The notes beneath the pieces were generated by a model that saw nothing but the letters and a program-made list of their open reading frames with translations, did not search any database and had not been told where the DNA came from. This document shows, one piece after another, positions 33,101 through 43,802 of a stretch of 64,000 nt of DNA (its first letter is position 1; every line of letters begins with the position of its first letter). The stretch comes from Clytia hemisphaerica (taxonomy: Eukaryota; Cnidaria; Hydrozoa; Leptothecata; Clytiidae), in the NCBI GenBank assembly GCA_902728285.1, contig CACVBU010000682.1:29970-93969 (forward strand). The letters are read 5' to 3'. The position numbers were made by a program, and so were the translations under genes.

Positions 33101-36100
33101 TTACAGGAACAGCCAAAGACCATGTTGTCACTGACTATGGATCCAGAATGCATCGTGCCATCAAAGACAGTGTTGCAGTCATGGCAAAATCAGCTAACTT
33201 TCTTTTAACAACCGATAAGAATCAATTCAAAGACTCATCAGAGGGCGTTCAATTCTTCAAGTTTAGTGAAACGCGTGGAAACTTTGATAGTATTCCCACT
33301 AAAAATACCTTCATTGTTTCGAACTCCAAGACAAGTGTTTGTTTCTACAACTCCTTGGCTCAAGACCGCAGACAAACTGTTTTCCTTCACATTTCAGAAC
33401 CAATCGTTCAGGTTTGACACAGAATTTCATTCTCATTTTTATAGCAGGTCGACTTTAAATTTCATTACTTGAGTAGTTTGTTATTGTTTTATGTTTACCT
33501 GCTTTTGTTGCCCTGTTTGTTAATGAATAATGATTGCAAATTTTTAGGTGACAACCCCTGATGGCAAAGTAATTCCACATCAAGTCAGTTTGCTATGGAA
33601 AGACAGTGACAACTTGATATCCAGTAAATATTTGTTATCCTTTGTGGCTGACATTCCTGCACTTGGTTTGGCGCGATATGAAATCAAAAAAGATGACAGT
33701 GGCCAGGAATCTTTTGCTACAACTACTACATATAACACTAGAAGATCATATGAAAAGTTAGTTTGTTTACTTTTACCTGAACTTGATTTATCTATCAAGC
33801 TAAAGGCTATCCTACTCGAGAAAACAAAATAGCTTCATTCTGCATTTTTAGAATTTAATCAGAGCAGCCTAAACTTGAGCAAGTTTTAATTTTTGTTCTT
33901 TTTTGGGGAATCTTTCTGTCAAAGTTTTATTTCTAGTTCTAGAACTTTGAAAATTTGAATGTTTGTTGGTTTCAAAATTTTACCTTATCACAAAAATATT
34001 TAAGTGTATCTATCTTTTCATTTCAGCCGACACATCACGGTGAAGAGTGGATCTGGAAAAGAAATCAAACTGAAGAACCATCATTTCGAAGCCACATTCG
34101 ATGTTGAATCTGGTCTCTTGACCGATATGAAGCTGAAAGATCGACCTCTGCATAAAATGCAAATCAAATTCAAGAAGTATGGAACCACAGGGCGAATGGA
34201 TAAGAGTGGTGCTTATTTGTTTATGCCTGATGGTCAAGCAACTGTGAGTTTGAAAGTTCCTAAATTTTGTTGAAGATAAGTTTGTCTTGTATAATTTCTT
34301 TTGTTTGAATAATTAATCCAAAAGCTACAAACTTCTACCTACAACTGCTCTGATTGATGATCCTACTTGGTTTTCATTTTAGACGTTGAATTCACTGAAC
34401 CAACCAGTAATTGTCACTGAAGGGAAAATCTTCTCAGAAGTTCGCGTCAAAACAGAATATGTTTTACAGATTGTGCGTGTTTACCATGGACAAGTTGACG
34501 AAGCAAAATCCCTGAAAATTGAAAACATTTTAGATATTCGGCAGACTTCAAACTTTGAACTGGTTATGAGAATTGAAAGTGATCTAAAAAATAAGGAAAA
34601 GGAGTTTTTCACTGATCTCAATGGATTCCAGGTATGTAGCCTTAAAACTTTCCATCTTTATGGTATCGTTCACACTCGTGTATCCTGTTTTATTCTTCTT
34701 TTTACTTGACTAAACCAAATAAAGTCACAACACTCCTAGGTTCTTACCTATCAGTAAAGGACTAAAAAGAGAGATATTCTATGAGTTAAACGGTATAGTG
34801 GTTTAAAGGGAAAAAAATATTGGTCAAAGACTTCAGAATTTTTTTAAATCTGAAACCCTCTTTCAAGGGAACTAAAGACTATTTTTTCAATGACTGTTTA
34901 GATCCAAAGGAGAAAGACTTTGGCGAAACTTCCACTTCAAGCCAACTTTTACCCAGCACCTGCTCTTGTCTTCCTTCAAGATGGAACCTCCAGATTGACT
35001 CTGCAAACACAACAAAGCAATGGAGTCGCATCTCTTGAAACAGGCAAACAAATCATTGCAAATTTCTGCTTAAATAATATATTTCCAAGTTAAGCTCAAA
35101 GATATGTTGTGCAATCCAATCGTCACATTTCCACGTGAAATAATTACAATTTTACATTTTATTTATGTCTAAAATATTAGTACAATTGAAAATATAACAT
35201 TAATTTAACATTTTATTTTTTCACAGGTTATTTGGAAGTAGTGATGGATCGACGACTGATGCAGGATGATAACAGAGGTCTGGGTCAAGGTGTTCGTGAT
35301 AACAAAGTCACACCATCATTCTTCAATCTGCTTTTGGAAGATTTCGACACACCCAAACAACAAGTATTATGTTTATAATTACAGTAGATTGTAGTATATC
35401 TAACATTAAATTTAATCCTTTCAGCAGATTTTCCTACTAAAGTTGGTATTTACAATCTCATGTATTTCTCAACCAGACTTTTCAGTCCCGTATACCTAGA
35501 AAAATTAAGCCTTTTTCTTTCGAGGGACCTAAGTTTAAAGCTGAAATTTCATTTCAAGGGCGGAGTACAAAAATCAACTTAAAATTCAACAAAATTCAAC
35601 AAAATTCAGCAAAATTTAAAATTTTTGTCTAATTTGTTGTTTAAAGTCAAATTTCCGTCTGAGACAAAAAATTATTATTCTCTATTATTATTGTTTTTTT
35701 TTCGTTTTAAAGGTAGCTAAACCACCACCAGTGGCCTACCAATCATCACTTGGCATCACACTCTCCCATCAAATTCAACATCCAATCTTCACTTTCTTCA
35801 TCGCATCCACCGTCTCTGGTCAACAATACCTTCCATTAGCTCGTGGGCTGAAGATACAACTACCTTGTGACACACATCTCCTGAACCTGAAAACCCTACC
35901 AAAGAATATAAAAGACGAGCCAGGAGATGTATCCACTCTGCTGTTACATAGGATAGGCTATGATTGTCATTTTAAAAGTCACTGCAGTGAACGAAGAGTA
36001 TGTAATTTATGTTTTTTTCACTTTTTTATTGACTTGTGCTAGGACTGTTTTTTTTCTCTTCCTTAACTTTTCTGTTTAATCTCATTCATACTGAAGCTCA

Positions 36101-36487
36101 ATTAAAAATGCAATTGTAATTTCTACGCCAGTAGAGGATTAAGTTTTAGTTTGCTATAAAGTCAGATGACGTCAATTGTGAGCATATCAACATGATGACT
36201 TTTGACGTTATTCTACCCCAGTAAACTTGAACCCAATTTCAATTCTTACAGTTTTCAGATTAATTTTTGATATGTTTATGCTGTTTTCGTTTCACAATGA
36301 TTTTTTTTACATTTTCCTTGTCTGTTCTTTTCAGCAAACATTCCAAGATGTGTTTGATCCATTGACAGTGAATGATTTGAAAGAAACTACATTAAGTTTG
36401 TTACATTTGAAGAAAGATATGAACCCTCAAACACGCATCGATGTCCCTCCTATGGAAATCAAAGCTTTCAAATTGAAGCTGAAATGA
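27186..36487 (+). CDS. MAN2A: Golgi alpha-mannosidase II (GH38)
   Basis: The sixteen exons are 27186-27302, 27750-27915, 29788-29894, 30256-30400, 30962-31133, 31365-31492, 31795-31968, 32181-32748, 32970-33411, 33548-33756, 34027-34243, 34383-34631, 34902-35043, 35227-35363, 35713-35997 and 36335-36487. They join in phase to 1136 residues (human MAN2A1 has 1144). The enzyme removes two mannoses from GlcNAcMan5GlcNAc2 in the Golgi lumen. A type II signal anchor spans about residues 5-25 ([20 protein letters not shown]), followed by a coiled stem. The GH38 zinc site shows as HSHNDPGW (about 172-179), the nucleophile Asp in AIDPFGYS (about 289) and His in [10 protein letters not shown] (about 570); GDDFRY (about 430) carries the acid/base region. 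Intron 13 uses a GC donor (CAG|GCAAAC). The leader after an acceptor-like TTTTAG at 27139 starts with a four-codon upstream frame. Intron 2 contains repeats. Confidence 0.96.
28215..28770 (+). repeat. Diverged tandem repeats, about 200-230 bp, in MAN2A intron 2
   Basis: Three units share GA(C/T)GT(C/T)A..AAAAATATGATATCT(T/C)GAG, then GGTTGACCCCTCATTGGATC and GGAGAATAAG. They begin near 28220, 28410 and 28645. A T-run of about 27 bases lies at 28571-28597. Non-coding. Confidence 0.6.
29349..29372 (+). repeat. GTTA microsatellite
   Basis: Six perfect GTTA units follow GACCTACCCCAATGGGGTGA at 29310-29329. About 170 bp apart, two related blocks with TTTTTTCTGATTTTTGGCAC / TTTTTTCTGATTTTTAGCAT (29401 and 29554) follow, so the microsatellite is probably part of a larger degraded repeat in MAN2A intron 2. 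Confidence 0.7.
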
Positions 36488-37601
36488 AAATGGAATTCTT
36501 ATCTGCTACTTTTGCACTAAAATCTTTTTAAATGTAGGTCAATTTTAGAATCAGTAGAACAGATAGTGGACAATGTGGTCGATTTTTTATGGACACGTAA
36601 TTCTGCACAAGAAAAATCTGATGAAAACCATAAAGAAGCTAATAATGTTATTTATATCTACAATAGGGTCAAAGATGGGCGTGGCATTTTTAATGTACAT
36701 TTTAGATATTAATTACTAATAGCGAGCTTGTGCATCTGTGTTTTTTTCTACGGCGGAGACGGTTAGCTTTTGATTTCTCTAGATCCTGATTGACTGAGGA
36801 CGACGCTAAAGCAATTTTACCGTCCTTGATTCTGCGGTTCTTGTTCCAAATCACTTTGGTCAATCCGCCGTTCTCAAAAGCGCAAATAAATAAACTCGCT
36901 CATGACAATGGTACATAATTATCTTGATGACGCATAATTTTGGGCTTGATAATTTGATCGATAATTTTTTATTACGAATTAAATGTTTTATTGTTATTCT
37001 TTATACTACTTTTGTACATCCATACATTTTCCATAATCGTGTTTCCTTTTGTTTTTGAGTAGTTTACTTCACAGTTCAGTTTCTTTTGGTTCAAGTTGGT
37101 TTATAAGAATCAAAAACCGTTACTTTATAAATCCATTTGCATCTAGCTAATGTGACGATAAAAACTACTGACTAGTGAATCCATTGTTTCTTAATATGTT
37201 ATTCTGTTTATGAGTATTAGATAAATTATTTATTATTATTCGTAAAATTCATTAATGTCAATTTAATATTTTTTTGGCTTAATTTATTTGTTGGCAAATT
37301 TTTTTTCTTCATAAAAATGGATTTTTAAAGAAATGTGTCCCTATTGTCTTGTTTCACCGCTATGTTTAAGTGAGTTTGCTGAGTTTACAAATTCTTCCTC
37401 GCATGTAAAGTACTTTGATTGATATTTAAAAGCTGCCTTAAGCTCGAGGTCAAAGGTCAAATCAACCCAAGTGATTTAACCCTTTCTCATATTTTCATGT
37501 TTTTCTTTGTAGAAAGTAAAGTTGAAAAAAAAATTCATACAAGATAATAATCTAATTGAGATGACTTGACAAAAAGCAATGGGCGAAAGAAATGGAAAGA
37601 C
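36488..37601. other. Intergenic between MAN2A and PAAT
   Basis: AT-rich; it holds one MITE (36721-36900). The rest shows nothing recognisable apart from an acceptor-like TTTTCTTTGTAG ending at 37512. Confidence 0.6.
36721..36900. mobile_element. MITE family A, copy 2
   Basis: It is exactly 180 bp with AGCGAG and CTCGCT tips. The arms include AGCGAGCTTGTGCAT and, inverted, AGCGAGTTTATTTATTTGCG. The centre has TGACTGAGGACG and TTACCGTCC as in the copies at 289-472 and 38582-38749. Confidence 0.75.
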
Positions 37602-40600
37602 ATGTCTGAGATTATTCACAAACGACAAGATGAAGAAGGGGGATTCCCCTTTGGTGACGAAGATACTTTTCTGAGGGGAATTACCCTTTCATTCTCATGG
37701 GATTACCCTGATGACTTCAGTCTGAAAGATGTACAAGAGAATGTCTTCTTTGTTTACGATGAAAAAAACAAACCGAGGTATAATCAAAATACTCTTTCAT
37801 TCTTCTCCAAGATTCTTTTCAGAAATTTACATAGTTGACGCTCTCTAATTAATTTATTTTCAAGGTGAATTGGATTGTCAATTATTGTGAATAGTAGAGC
37901 GTTATTTATGAGAGTTTCTTGTTGACAGTGACTTTCAATAATGGAGGGCGTGTTGAATAGTAGAACATCGAGAGCGTAACCTGTGAACTGAAAACTTTAT
38001 TTTATCAACAAATGCGAAGATTCGGCAGCATTTTTCTTCATTTATTCGATCAACATTGTGTACTTGAGTATGAATTCACTCTCGAATGAAAAGCTCTGAA
38101 AAGAAGTTTTGTATAAATTATTTTTCATTCCAAACGATTTCATAAGAACAGTAAGGCTTCAATGCTAAAAATAAAACCAATTTGAGAATAACCCTGAAGC
38201 AATCTAAAATTCAATTTTCCGTTAAGGGTAAGAACATGATAACAACACAATAATATACTGTTTTTTTAACGATTGTAATCGTTCTTCCTACAGGTCAGAA
38301 TCACAGTACACATGTGATTGTATCCAGGAATCAGGTGCTGGTGTACTACTATTGAAACCTCATCCAGAAATAAATTCTCCATCACCGAGTGAAATTCATT
38401 TCACACCAAATCATCCATCACAATGTGAATTTCTGATTCAAAAGATGACGATTGTTAGTGAATCGCGTCACTTGGAATTGTATATCGACAACGTGTATGA
38501 AATGACAGCTAAAGGATGTGCCCTTACACTCAAGAAAGGAAGGTATATTTCTTGTTAATTTCCCTTCAAATCCAACTTATCAGCGAGCTTATCTATCTAT
38601 ATTTTTCTGCCATTGAGATGGTTATCTTCTGAATTTGCCTAGTTCCTGGTTGACTGAGGACGGCAGTAAATCATTATTTTTACTGTCCTCGATTTTGCGG
38701 GTCAAAACTTTGTGCAAATGTGAAAAAGTGCAAATGTATAAACTCACTGTTTTACTATAATGTAGTGTGAAATCTATTGTTTCGCGAGGTGAACAGGTGA
38801 ATGCATTGTATTGAAGTCATTTATTCTTCTTTTTCTATGTATGTTGGAAATGCATTTCTTCTTTCGTTCTTAGCAAACCAGCTCTTTATGAATGTCAATT
38901 TGAAATTCCAAATCACTTTGAACCATCCCAAAAACTCGGATTAAAGGTAAGTAATAATTTCATTAAAGAGCGTCATTTAACTTATCTCTTACCATCTGCA
39001 TACACAACATTCTTAAACAAGAGAAAGAACTGCTTTCTCCTCTTCCACTCCGCGCGAACACAAATTTCGAGAAATTCTATTGTTTTTTCTGTTTTGTCAG
39101 CATAGAGGCCACGAAAAAAATAAAAGAATCTTTGAGTGCCAAGAATTACATAATAGTTTAGTTAACGTCATTTTTTACGCATTGTCATTCTTCGTCATTT
39201 GAATTTTATGAAATGATGGAAACAGTTTTGAAGAGTAATCATTATACCGCTTGCATCAGCCCACTGAACATTATTGTATTGGAATGATGTGGTTTTCTTA
39301 CAATAAGTCAAAACATACGAAGGACATTAACAGCCAGTAAAAAAAGACCAAAAGTAACGCGGATCTTTCTTACAATTTTTCTCATGTTTTTTGACCTGTC
39401 TTTTTGAAGCAGTTTGTAGCAGTTCTCTACAAAAACAAGAGCTTAATGAAAATAATTCGACTCAATTTTGTTAAGTCGTTGTTTACTATGATTTTCCTTT
39501 ATTTAGTTTCTTTCACTCGGGGACCGTAACACAATGCGCCTACAGGCTGTCATCATCCAAGTGACTCACCATCAGAAGCCAGCCATGCAAAACCAAACTC
39601 CATTCCCACAGGTTTCCTTTCGTTTGCTTCATTTTCGACTTTGGTAATCTTAATCTCATTTTTATCAAAGAAAATTTTCGGCTACCTGTATTTTCTGGGA
39701 ATATTTTCCATCTTATAGTCTATAGACATTTTGATATCAAGTCCAAAATACCAACATTGAGTTTTAACTTGACAGGGTGTTACAGGTCTTCCAGGCACTT
39801 CCAACGTGGATATCGGTGGAGTTCGAGAAATGTTACAATCCATGGGTTTGAACGTTCCAAACAAAGCTGACCAATTAATGACCGATATTGAACATCAACA
39901 AAAACAGGTTTATTTTGCATATTTTGAATTTAAAATTCAAGCTTGACAAATGTTGCAATAACACACGGTCTAAAAGTTTGAACCGCAACTACATGAATAA
40001 AGAATACTTTATACGCTTATTTCAACCAATTCTTTGTTGATCAGGTTTATTGTCAAACGATGACATATATTGTGCATTGTCTTACAATTCTCAATAGATT
40101 CTCGGGATCCTATAATCAACCTTGTTTATTTGATAAGTCGATTTAATCACCATTCTCTCCGTTTTTAAAAACTTTTTAGTTGCAGATGAAACAATTACAA
40201 GGACTAGCGAACGTCGGATTAATGGCACAATTACAAACACTCACTCACCAACAACAAACACTTCAACAACAAAATCAATCCATGCAATTCCTTCAAGCAA
40301 TGTTTAACCCTACAAAACCTAACACGAACTCTCCTACTACTAACGGGCACGCCAAGAGCTCTTCCTCGTCAACTCGTGGCTCATCAAGAAGCGCCAGTCC
40401 GAGATTAACAAACGGTCATCGCTCACCTGAAAGCAAGTATCCTGTTTCCCGCGAGTCAGTTAATCCGCCAGAATCTTCGCTCAGGAGAGCGTCCTCCACA
40501 TCAACAATCAAGTCGCAAAGTGTTGGTTCTTTTGATCATTATAACGGATTTGGCACCTCATACCCTTCAACTGATTCGATTCTTCAAAGCGCCATACATA

Positions 40601-42190
40601 ACGAAGAAGAAGCAAGACAACTAGCAAGAACTAGTATAATTTCCTTTTAATTTATCAAATCAATATTATGTACATTTTAGAAATTATGAATTATCTGATT
40701 CTTCTACATGATCAATGCGCAAGTAATAGTCTAAAAGAAATGATACTGTTTTTTCTTAGGAGCGTCACACATAGAAGAACAAAACCAAGAGAACAACAAT
40801 TACGAGAAAACGCAAATTGAGATGGTCAAGAATTTCCTTCGATCTAGTGACCCTACATCACGGAAAATAACGATCACAAAGTTACCGCCAAAACCTGCCC
40901 GAGGCCGCCCTCAAAAGAGAGGTGATGGTGATCGGAAGCCACGCCCTCATTCTATGTCTGCTTTGCCGAGCGCCAGTGAAGTGGACTTTACAAAGTTGTT
41001 GAGTCAAATGATGCACGAGGAGAAAGAGGGATTGGCGAGTGGTGATGAAAAAGCTACTTTTGGTCCCGATGCTAACAACGCACGGTAAGTGGCGGCCTGA
41101 TTTGCATAATTCGTAAAGGATTCTATAGTGCTTTCGATTGAGGATAAGAAAAAACCTAGATAAGTGGGCTTGGTTTAACTTCAAGGATGCACTTATTGTT
41201 TCTTAGATTGATCTCAAGAACGAGGTTCGTCACAGTGAATAATCTCCTTATCTCACCACGTGAAGATAATATGTGAATTATTCATTTTTGAGTGCTACCA
41301 CTTGTTATTTTACTTCTACTGCTCTAGTAATTAGCTGACTAATGTTTTTTGCTCAGAACATCTTTGTTTGGATCTGCTTTAAACTTCATGTATATTTTAT
41401 CCAGATGTACTTTCCTGTATCTACAGAAAAGACCAGTTTTAACTTGTAAAAACCTGTGTACATTATTTACTTTTGTCTGGAAATGGTTCCGCTACAAACG
41501 TCACAGTAGAGAAACACTGAACAGACAAAGAACTCACATCTTATTTTTCATTTCAGGTGGTCGGCATACTTGCGGTCGCGCGTCCGCGCAAGCCAACGTT
41601 TCTCATCTTCTGCATCGTCCAATTATCCTTCTTCAGACACTCTGGATGACGTCATCAGCCCATCGGAAAGGTATGAGTCACCATTGGTTGAACAAGCAAT
41701 TTTAGTTGTTATTAATTATGAAATGTCAAAACATTGATTATCATTTACTTGTGTTAATTTGCACTTTCTATCTGGAACTTTGATAATTCATTCGAGTACA
41801 GCTTCTTTTCCCTTCAGTTCAGTTAGTTAATATTTTTTGCTAATACTAGAACAAGTTTGTGTACACGTCTTCTGAGTGAGAGTTCTGCGGAGGAAAGTGT
41901 GGCTTTCTATGAGTTTTCTTGCACCCTAAAGATTAAGCTTGGATTATTTCCAAAAAGTTTTAGGAAAACTTTCATCATTTTTTAGTTGTCCATCATGTGG
42001 TTGCCAAGGATGCAATGCAACATTGAACAAAATGCATAAAGAAATGTTAGTAATGGAAGCACGTATGACCCATCAAATGCAAACACAAATTTCGAACCTC
42101 CAACAACACATTGATTCTCGTATCGATCAAATGTATAGCATGATGATGGGTAACTTCTTTAATATGGAACCTTCTACTTCTGCTGTGTAA
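37602..42190 (+). CDS. PAAT: ATPase PAAT homologue (C10orf88-like)
   Basis: The nine exons are 37602-37777, 38294-38542, 38874-38946, 39507-39611, 39776-39907, 40180-40633, 40760-41084, 41557-41670 and 41986-42190, joined in phase to about 610 residues. The family (protein associated with ABC transporters) is an ATPase linked to mitochondrial ABC transporters. Identification rests on the first 250 residues, notably GLKFLSLGDRNTMRLQAVII and VREMLQSMGLNVP, which match my recollection of human C10orf88. After about residue 275 the protein is Gln- and Ser-rich and probably disordered. It ends with a cysteine cluster, SCPSCGCQGC, and a Met-rich coiled coil. The protein is longer than human (445 residues). 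The start is uncertain: an in-frame stop lies at 37557 and three out-of-frame ATGs precede 37602, so an upstream coding exon is possible. Intron 2 carries MITE copy 3. Confidence 0.8.
38582..38749. mobile_element. MITE family A, copy 3, in PAAT intron 2
   Basis: 168 bp with AGCGAGCTTATCTAT at the left and AAACTCACT at the right. The interior TGACTGAGGACGGCAGTAAA and ACTGTCCTCGATTTTGCGG match copies 1 and 2. Confidence 0.7.
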
Positions 42191-43802
42191 GATTTGTTGT
42201 TATTCAGTGTCGTATTGATGCAACTATACAACTATCAACCTTTAAGCGTAAGGAGACTATGTCAAAGTTTACCGGAAATGATCATGGTGTCAGCCCCCCC
42301 TCCTCCAGAAATCTGAAGGGCACCTAGGCCAGGTTTAGTAGCCCTTTGGGGTTACTTATTCATTGGGGGTGCCTAGCTGTTTTGATGATTTCGTGATTCC
42401 CAAACCACCCTAAAAATCATTAAGGTTTTAGGAATGAAAAAATAAGTGTCAATCCAAAAAAGTTATCGGCTGAATGGGGGTACCTAACTCAAAGCAATTT
42501 CTCAAAAGAACCTAACTCGTTGGGGGCACCATGCTTCAATGGGGCACCTGAAAAGTGAGCTGAAGCCATAATGTTTGACATCAAAAGCCTGTTTCCATTA
42601 GCATCGAATCTTTCCTATTAAACTCTGATCCAGTCTCCTCACGTCTCACGGCTTACGGAGATGTCGCCAAAAATGGGATCGGTCACTTTTTACTTCGAGG
42701 ATCCATCGGGTTTCGATAACTTTAAAAGATAGTTAAGCGCGACTGTTTGAGAGTAATAGCTTTTTTATTAGCGACGAGTTATTCTTTTTCAATTAGGAAA
42801 TACCTCCTAGATAACTAACGTCTGGTAAAGACTTTATAATTAATAAATTTCTTATGTGATTTTGTTGTGATTGAAAAGATATTTTTAAGTTTTTTATTTT
42901 TTATAATTTCAGGGTAGATTAAAATGATAACGCTTTACAATTTATATCATATATTTAAAATGAAAATTATATTATTCAGATAATCATATTAGTTTTAATA
43001 TTTCAATAGAATTCTTTGAATAATTTTTGGGAGCACGAATCTGGGATCCAGTTTCTGAGCAAAATTTGTTTATAAATAATTGCGTTGAGCTACCAGGCTC
43101 TTGAACAGAGCTCGAAAAATAAACGGTTTAATTAAATGCAAGGTTTCTTTAGACTAACAATATTTATATTTTGATTACTTTAGGAAAATGTACAATTTTA
43201 TTCATATTGTAAAACTAACAATCTAGTGAGAGATTGCTTTTTTAAACTAAATATATTATTTTTGATGTAGATAAAATAATTAGGTATAAAATATTAACAC
43301 CTGTTTGCTTGTTTACTCCCAGGTGCCTAATAAACGGAGGGGGATCCTAATTACAGGGAATTGCAAATTGTACCTGTCAATACCCCCAAACTAAAATCAG
43401 GCTATTTAGACTAGAATAAGGGCCTCTTCTTTTGACAGCTGAAAATATTTCCCAAAATAGATAAAAGCGGGGTCGGGAAAAATCACAAAATAAGAAATGG
43501 GAGGGAGGGCGATTACTAGGCACCTGAGAGTAAGACCATGTTCGCACATGACTATTCAGTTTCGCTCCGAAACGAAACGAAGCCATTCTTTTGGTTAGAA
43601 GTGACGTAACACTTGAATTTAACCAATAGAATGGCTTCATTTCGTTTTGGAGCGAAACGGAACCGTCACGTGCGAACAATATGTTCTAAGCTTCCCCATT
43701 ATGTCCGGATCAGCCGAGTATCCTTCACTTTAAGGACCATTTACTTTGTTTTATCTTTCAGAATATGATATAAAAATTAGACAAAATAATAAAATTCAAA
43801 GC
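42191..43802. other. Intergenic between PAAT and PITRM1
   Basis: No gene was seen. 42280-42560 holds several GGGG(G)CACCT/GGTGCCTA motifs, partly repeated at 43320; 43538-43683 is a foldback MITE; the remainder is AT-rich. An acceptor-like TTATCTTTCAG ends at 43761. Confidence 0.6.
43538..43683. mobile_element. 146-bp foldback MITE
   Basis: Almost the whole element is one palindrome: CATGTTCGCACATGAC, then TTTCGCTCC(G/A)AAACGAAA and GAAGCCATTCT(T/A)TTGGTTA occur at the left and inverted at the right. The loop is only a few bases near 43605-43613. Confidence 0.75.
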
